A stretch of DNA of 32,500 nucleotides from Neocallimastix lanati (nom. inval.) (lineage: Eukaryota > Neocallimastigomycota > Neocallimastigomycetes > Neocallimastigales > Neocallimastigaceae): NCBI GenBank assembly GCA_016946835.1, contig JACVTC010000068.1, positions 747,501 through 780,000 of the forward strand, read 5' to 3'. Shown piece after piece: positions 25,950-32,500 of this stretch (position 1 is the first letter of the stretch; each line of letters starts with the position of its first letter). Below the pieces are notes generated by a model, which was given only the letters and a program-made list of their open reading frames with translations, did no database searches and was not told the DNA's origin. The position numbers and the translations under genes are program-made.

Positions 25950-27090
25950 TTAACTACCTGTCCAAAGATTGAAGTAGAATAATTGAGTTTTATCAAACTC
26001 GTTACAATCAGTCATTACTAAAATATTATTAGTATCTGATGAAATACACTTACTTATCTTCATATAGCAAAGATATAATGTAATTACCAATTACGATAGA
26101 ATATAATACCAGTATCTCCACAATCACATCACCTAAAACTAAGGAAAGATTATCTTTAAGCATAATTTGAGGATGTTTTATTGAATTTATCCGTTTTTTG
26201 TGAAATTATTTTATTCATTCATGATTATTTGAGGGATAATTCAATGATTATTATCAAACTTTAAATGGAAATAATCATTGTGACATGGATAAACTATCAT
26301 ATTCCATGAACCTCTTTCATAACCGATACCACAAATTTTTCCATTTTCTATACCCAAATTACCGATGATGTCAGAATACTCAACTTGAGGGGTTTGGTTA
26401 CAACATTCATATCCTAAATCAGTAAATATAGATGAACAAGTTAAATAATCATTCCTGTATGATTCTAAAAGAGTGGGAATAAAATTATGAGTACTGTCTA
26501 AGCATTGAGAAGAATTGATTCTTGAATAAATAAAATATCACTTTCATAATAATTATTATTTTTATAATTCCATTCATAAATAGTGAAATTACCTTTCTTA
26601 TCTAATTTTCCATCATTTGCAACGACATGACAAAGATATATTTCGTTATCTTCATTAGTTTCAAGTCTTATTTCTAGAAATTTAATTCCGTTTTTTAATT
26701 GATCTTTAATATCTAAATATCAGGAACGCATTTTTATATTTTCTAAACAAAGAAATCATATATGTTTGATCCAAATGAAAAGCGTATGTTCCACTATCAT
26801 GAGTGCATGGTATACTTATTTGATTAAGTCTCAAACTATCATCAAGTTTACTCATCTAATTAGTATCTTCATTATTTATTGAAACATTACACCATCCCTA
26901 TTCTGTTAAAGCTAGATTATTATTAAAATTTATGTCATAGTAACGTGTTCTTTTGCAATCAATTTGAAAATCAAAAATTGGTATTGTTTTAAAATTTGAA
27001 TAATAGCATTGTCCCAGATAATATCAACATATCCTTTTATATCGCATTCGGATGAATCATTTATTATCCCTGAACTAAATTATTAATCTA
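25950..27090 (-). pseudogene. Pseudogene: PI-PLC X-domain protein with fungal dockerin-like module
   Basis: Read on the minus strand from 27090. A leader (GYVDIIWDNAIIQILKTIPI) is followed by a phosphatidylinositol-PLC X domain: MSKLDDSLRLNQISIPCTHD with the catalytic-His context THDSGTYAF near 26795-26806, then YLDIKDQLKNGIKFLEIRLE and the second His context IYLCHVVAN. A cysteine module at about 26300-26450 follows (FTDLGYECCNQ, VEYSDIIGNLGIENGKICGI), matching the fungal dockerin/CBM10 pattern. A tail (CISSDTNNILVMTDCNEFDK) reaches a stop at 25950-25952. It is broken by TAG after LALTE, TAG before MSKLDD and TGA before YLDIKD. Frame changes near 26725 and 26520, and more after 26290, add to the damage. 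Two stops fall where the family usually has Trp. The live protein would have been secreted and possibly held in a cellulosome-like complex. Confidence 0.7.
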
Positions 27091-28056
27091 TTTTTTTTAA
27101 TTCTATAGTAATAATCGTTTAAAGTATGACAATAAAAAATAGATATTTATATATATCTTTAAATTTGAGAGAAAATTGTAAAAATTCAATTATATTATGT
27201 TTATATGTAAATATTTAAAAAATATAAAAAGAATGATTAACTTTATATGAATTAGATTTTTCAAATAAACTTCTATTTATTTTGATTTAAAATGAAAAAA
27301 TTGAAAAAAGAAATAAAACTGAAATTAAGAGAACTCATAAAGATAATCTGATTTTGATATTTATGTAAAATAAAAATTAAATATAAAAAAAATTAGAATT
27401 AAAATTATTTCTTTTTTTATTTCCTTAGTTTCATTTCCCCAGTGCTTGAAGTGAGGTTAGTATAACCTAACCCAACAATATATGTACTAACTCCCATGGA
27501 AAATACATATGCATAAATGTCAGAAAGATTGCAATTTGGTAGAATATTTCCACATCACTTAAGTAGAATATATATTCTACATGGACATATGATATATACC
27601 CAAATGCTATTAATTCACTAGTAAATATATTAAATGAAAGGTATGTGATCCTCTCTGGCCCACAGTTAGGACAGTCATGGACTTACAACCAGGATAGAAT
27701 TTAATATTAAACCTATTTGGTTTTACTTTTAAAATAAGTATATATCCCCTAACCTCATTAATTAAAAAACATTTCATCATAGAAGTAGATAAAAAAAGTA
27801 CAGGTCCATAATTTTTTATATAATTACTATAATTATTATTATTATTATATAATTAACGATAACATAAGAATATATATTTGAAATTTATTTAAAATTTTTT
27901 AATTACAATAATTAATTATTAGTGAATGATGATTTGTATTTGTATTAATGATTAGAATTACTTTATTATAATGTAATTTAATTTAAAGAATATGATTTTT
28001 TTTTTTAATTTTTTTTTATATTATTTTATTTTATTTTATTTTATTTTATTTTTTAT

Positions 28057-28095
<39 letters not shown>

Positions 28096-28339
28096 TATTA
28101 TATATAATAAAGTTTTATTGGGAAAAACAAAATTATAACATTATAAATATAAATTATATTTATATAATTTGGAAAATTCATTAAATTTTCATATAGAAAT
28201 AAAATTATATCATTATTAAAAGTAAAATATATATTTTTTTTATATAAAATTTATAACATTTAAAACTAAATATTAAGAATAAAAATAAAATGAAATAAAT
28301 GGTAGTAATAAATAACATTTTTTAATTTGTAAATTTAAT

Positions 28340-28390
<51 letters not shown>

Positions 28391-28700
28391 ATATATATAC
28401 ATGTATATTTAAAGTTTATATTATATAATTAATTGACAAAATTATATTAAAAGAAATTTAAAAAAAAAAATCTTTTATTATAAATTAAATATTATAATTA
28501 AACTAAAATAAATTTATAAAATAGACAAAAATAACTTTATTCCCACATTATTTTTAATAATAAATCTTAATTTATTAATTAAAAAGTCTATTACAATAGT
28601 AGAAAATAAATAATTAACAATTTAACAAATTAACATATTAAAAATAAATATATTTTATATTTTATGAGAGTATAATAAATAAAATAAAAAAAATATATAA
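27091..28700. other. Intergenic DNA around an inverted-repeat-bounded element
   Basis: AT filler flanks a GC-richer interval at about 27430-27790, described separately. T runs (28053-28092) and a 49-base A run (28341-28389) lie before the cyclic-nucleotide-binding gene. No long open frame is present. The 150 bases before 28701 are the likely leader or promoter of that gene, with no distinctive motif. Confidence 0.6.
27452..27757. mobile_element. Candidate miniature element with 9-bp terminal inverted repeats
   Basis: TGAGGTTAG (27452-27460) and CTAACCTCA (27749-27757) are exact reverse complements 306 bp apart, outer edge to outer edge, and they bound a patch clearly richer in G+C than its surroundings. 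Inside are an 18-bp perfect palindrome at 27563-27580 (GTAGAATATATATTCTAC), a small GGTTA/TAACC hairpin at the left end, and a foldable stretch at 27648-27696 (CTGG/CCAG enclosing AGTC-ATG-GACT). No transposase frame is visible and no clear target-site duplication flanks it. A non-autonomous DNA element, a tRNA-like SINE piece or a structured RNA are all possible. Confidence 0.35.
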
Positions 28701-30050
28701 ATGGATCCTGTTGCAGAAAACAATAGTAGTAGCAGTAATAATCATAGTAATAAAGACATATTACACTGCTTATCTAATATATCAATAAAAAGTCCATATG
28801 GTTATGACCCTATAAAAGAAGATTTCGATATTTGTCCATTGTCAGATATAGTCAATTCTACTGAATTTTCAACATTTAGTTCTTCAGCATTAAATAATAA
28901 AAATGGAAAATGTCTAGTTGATATTAATAAACTGAATGATATTTCAAAAAAAATAGAGATTTATCGTTCTCATCAAAAAAAGTTGGTAGGGACTTTGAAT
29001 AATATTGTCAATGAATATAATACCCTTAATAAGCATTTTAAAAAAATTCAAAAAGAATTTGATAACTTTTTGAAGTATCCTAATGAAAATGAAGAATTGG
29101 ATTTAGAATGTAATGATGGAAAGTTTTCAGTTCATGACACTAAAGAAAACAATGAATTATGTAATTTAAATAAATCATCCTCACTATTAATAAAAGAATT
29201 AAGGTATTAATAAAAAATTTATAAATATATAAAGATAAAAGTAATATGAAAAACGTATATCAATTTAGTTAATAAAAAATAATAATTTAAAAATTAAAAA
29301 AAAAAAAAAAAAAGATAATGACTATAATGATGATAGTGATAATGATAATGATAATAAATAAAAATTAGATTATATATGATATATTTTACTATTAAATAAT
29401 TTAAATTTTATACTTATATATCTATTATAAAATATAACAACAAATAATAATTATAATAATAATAATAATAATATATATAAATATTTAATATTTATTAAAG
29501 TAAAACATTATATATGAATTCTTTTCCCGATTACCTAATACCTCTATTCAATGAAAAATTTGAAAAGATCATTATCGAGGAAGGAAATTCAATCATAAAG
29601 GAAAATGAAAATGATCATTGTTTGTATTATTTGATATCTGGTGAAGCTTATGTTTATGATTTCTTTGAAAATAAAATAGCTAATATTCATACAGATCATT
29701 GGTTTGGGGTATTTTCTATTCTTGGTGAAAAAAGAACAGCAACGATAAAGGCAACACTTGATTGTAAACTCTATAAAATATCTGTTGATGATTTAATAGA
29801 AATTTTTAATAAAGATGAAACCGTTAAAAAGCAATTTGAATCAGTGAAAGCAAATTTTGATGATGTCTATAAATCCTTTAAAACTTGTAAAAATGAAAAT
29901 TCAATTTGTCGTTTTAAAAATGAATTTTTAATTGAATTAACAATGCATATTCTCAAGAAGGTAAAATAATAAATAATTTAAAATAAAATAAATATTATAT
30001 TAAAAATGAAATAAAAATAATATAAAAATAAAAATAAAAATAATAATAAA

Positions 30051-30081
<31 letters not shown>

Positions 30082-30986
30082 TAAAAATAAAAATAAAAAA
30101 ATAATCAAAAAATAAATGTTAATAATAAAAAGAACATAATAACAATAATAATAATAATAGCATAAAAAAATATTAAAAAATATTAATTAAATAATATATA
30201 TAAAATTTAATATTTTATCAAAATATATATACATACACAATAATAATACTATAAATAATTGTAATAATACTAATTATATCATCAATAAAAATATATATAT
30301 ATTTATATAAATACATTTATTATCAACAATTCGACCGAACAAATTACTGGATAAATTAATTTATTTATAAATGTAATTAATTATTAAATAAAAAAAAAAT
30401 AATGTATGAATTAATATATATTAATATATAGATACCTATTTTTGAAAATTTTGAAATAAAATTTTTGTACGATTTAATTGATAATATGATACCAGAAGTA
30501 GTTTCTAAAGGAAAAATTATTATATCAAGAGATGATGAACCAGACTGTCTATATTGTGTATTAAATGGTTCTGTGGAAGTCTTTTCTTATCCTGAAGAAA
30601 AAAAAAATAATGAATGTGATTCTGATGAAGTCCTGGTTCATGCTGAATTATCAAGTGATTCTTTCTTTGGAGAAATAGGACTTTTACTGGGTATTCGTCG
30701 AACTTCTTCCATTCGTATTAAAGAAAAAAGTTTTCTAATTAAATTAACAAAAAAAATTCTCCAAACTATATCCGATAAATATCCAAATGTTCAAATAGGC
30801 AATGATAGAAGAACGAGTGGATGTATTTTAGCAATGCAAGAAAATAATGTTAATAGTGATTCACTTGAACAATTTGATCTGGAAGTCAATTGTCAAAACT
30901 TAAGAAAAGTAAAAAATATATATAATATTATATATAATATACATAATTTAGTTTATATATATATATATTTAAAATTATATCCGAAT

Positions 30987-31042
<56 letters not shown>

Positions 31043-31703
31043 TTTTTTTTATTTTATTTTATTTTATTTTAATTATATATATATTCTTTTTAAACTAGAA
31101 AAAACAAAATTATTAATTATATATATATGGAAATTTTTAATATTTTTTATATATTTAGATTAAGCTATTCAATAATTTTGATAACAGTACACTTGAGGAA
31201 ATTGCCCTTGGTATGACTAGAAAAAGTTATCAACCCAATGAATTTATTATAAGGTGTGATGAAAAGGCCGAAAGGTAAAATAAATATATTTATCTATAAA
31301 TAAAAATATATATATCCTGTAATACAATTTAATTATAATTATTTTTATTATTAAATATATATATTTATATATATATATTAAATTTAATTTAAAGTATGTT
31401 TTTCCTAACTCATGGAAGTATAGAAGTCATATCACAGGTTAATACTAAATATAAATATTACATATAAAATTATTTTCTTCTATTTTTTTTTTTAAAAAAA
31501 TTTATATTAATATTATAACATATAAATAAAGAATAATAAAGTAATTGATATTGCTAAAGGACCAAATGTTTACTTTGGTGAGGTAATATATACAATTTAA
31601 TATTTCATTTCTTTTTAGTAAATAAAATAATAATATTATTAAAAGTAATAATAATATAAATTTATAGTAAATTAATTATAATTTTATATTATTAATATCA
31701 TTA

Positions 31704-31736
<33 letters not shown>

Positions 31737-32007
31737 ATAATAATAATAATAATGAAAATAAAATATATAAAAAAAAATACAAAAAAAAAAAAAAATAAAA
31801 TGAATGAAACTCTAAAATAAGGTGGCCTTATTAGAGGATGTTCCTAGAACAGCTTCTGTAAAGGCAACTTCGTATTGTTCAATATTTGTTTTAACGAAAG
31901 AAGTATTATTATCTGTATTGAAAAAGAATTCCCAATTTGAAGCCGAAATTGAGAAAACATCAAGAGAAAGGCTACAAGCTCATTTAATGAGAAGTATTTT
32001 AGCATAA
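28701..32007 (+). CDS. Protein with three cyclic-nucleotide-binding domains
   Basis: Seven exons: 28701-29203, 29501-29960, 30432-30908, 31159-31274, 31395-31437, 31532-31582, 31822-32007; 611 aa. Every junction keeps phase and lands inside conserved sequence, e.g. HILKK-IPIFENF and NVYFGE-VALLEDV. Residues 1-165 are Ser/Asn-rich with a coiled coil at about 75-130. CNB1 spans about 170-285, CNB2 322-440 and CNB3 481-595. The phosphate-binding cassettes read WFGVFSILGEKRTATI, FFGEIGLLLGIRRTSSI and YFGEVALLEDVPRTASV. CNB2 (E402, R411) and CNB3 (E550, R559) keep the ligand Glu and Arg; CNB1 has Val238 for the Glu, so it is probably non-binding. There is no kinase, patatin, channel or docking domain and no pseudosubstrate RRxS before CNB1. 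It may be an atypical cAMP/cGMP-responsive regulator; the partner is unknown. Confidence 0.85.
30983..31040. repeat. Long T run in the CNB-gene intron 3
   Basis: A T homopolymer of over 50 bases lies in the intron 30909-31158. Reading through the donor at 30909 gives a false poly-Phe C-terminus; the real chain continues at 31159. Confidence 0.85.
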
Positions 32008-32500
32008 AAACAATTTTCTTCTTCTATTCTCACATCCGTTCTGTAATAAATTGAAAGTAACAATAATAATTATAATAATAATAAATTATCAACTAAAAAA
32101 TGTTCTAAATTAATCCACTATGGAATATATTATTATTATTATTATAATCTAATTAATTTATTAATTATTTTATATATTAATATTACAAATAAAATATTAC
32201 TGATATATTGCATATAAATTTTTTTAATATAAACTAAAAATATGAAAATTAACTATAAAATAAAATAAAATACTAATACACAAATGAAGGAAATTTTAAT
32301 AAAATATTGTATAATAAATAAAAAAACATTATTATATTCAATTTTACTTTTTTATTTTTTCTTTTATTTATTTACTTTTTTTTTTTTTTTTTATTTGCTT
32401 TTATATATATAATTTTACTATTATTTATTAAGAAAAATTATATTTTATTACTATTGCTTTTTAATAATTTAATAATTATATATCAAAAATTATTTTTATT
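32008..32500. other. 3' flank of the CNB gene
   Basis: AT-rich DNA with short ATT arrays and T runs. There is no coding frame on either strand and no RNA gene. The poly(A) site of the upstream gene should be here but cannot be placed. Confidence 0.6.

Noticed and set aside
27455-27473. Telomere-like CCTAACCC
   Set aside because: Only about one and a half units, and not at a sequence end; it is part of the inverted-repeat element.
25305-27757. An intact retrotransposon or virus-derived region
   Set aside because: Only one weak xDD motif is present. There are no long terminal repeats, integrase, capsid or protease signatures, and the best-resolved relic is a PI-PLC/dockerin gene.
30909-31163. 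Poly-Phe C-terminus of the second CNB frame
   Set aside because: This is read-through of an intron T run. The donor at 30909 and acceptor at 31157-31158 give a phase-matched continuation into CNB3.

Overview
The window is nuclear DNA of an extremely AT-rich eukaryote, most likely an anaerobic gut fungus (Neocallimastigomycota). The reasons are the AT-rich intergenic DNA full of A/T runs and ATT, TTTA and AT repeats; many short spliceosomal introns (donors mostly GTAA/GTAT, acceptors often AAAG or ATAG); Asn/Ser-rich proteins; a class C-like seven-helix receptor with a bacterial-type sugar-binding ectodomain; and a broken gene carrying a fungal-dockerin (CBM10-like) module. Dictyostelids have similar composition, but the dockerin-like module argues against them.

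Layout. (1) 847-4012 (+): RPN5, a 26S proteasome lid subunit, 11 exons, 440 aa. (2) 5425-8392 (-): an NHP10-like HMG-box protein (INO80 remodeller), 7 exons, 472 aa; its HMG box is in frame only if a 4-nt microexon at 6582-6585 is spliced in. (3) 8393-15243: a 6.9-kb desert with minisatellites, a hairpin, a structured GC-richer island, a decayed ankyrin-like gene on the minus strand and twin GATA-type palindromes. (4) 15244-19318 (+): signal peptide, solute-binding protein and seven-helix receptor in one chain, 5 exons, 995 aa. (5) 19319-21277: a desert holding a perfect TTA array of about 124 units. (6) 21278-23230 (+): single-exon ankyrin protein, 650 aa, 15 repeats. (7) 23231-28700: a TTTA array, then a graveyard of broken genes, including a PI-PLC/dockerin pseudogene on the minus strand, and a 306-bp interval bounded by inverted repeats. 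(8) 28701-32007 (+): a protein with three cyclic-nucleotide-binding domains, 7 exons, 611 aa, which appears as separate open frames unless its introns are removed.

The genes form no operon or pathway. RPN5 and NHP10-like are housekeeping genes. The receptor, the ankyrin protein and the cyclic-nucleotide-binding protein are plausible sensing or signalling parts, but nothing in the sequence links them. All exon boundaries were read by eye from GT-AG signals, reading phase and family fit, with no transcript data.
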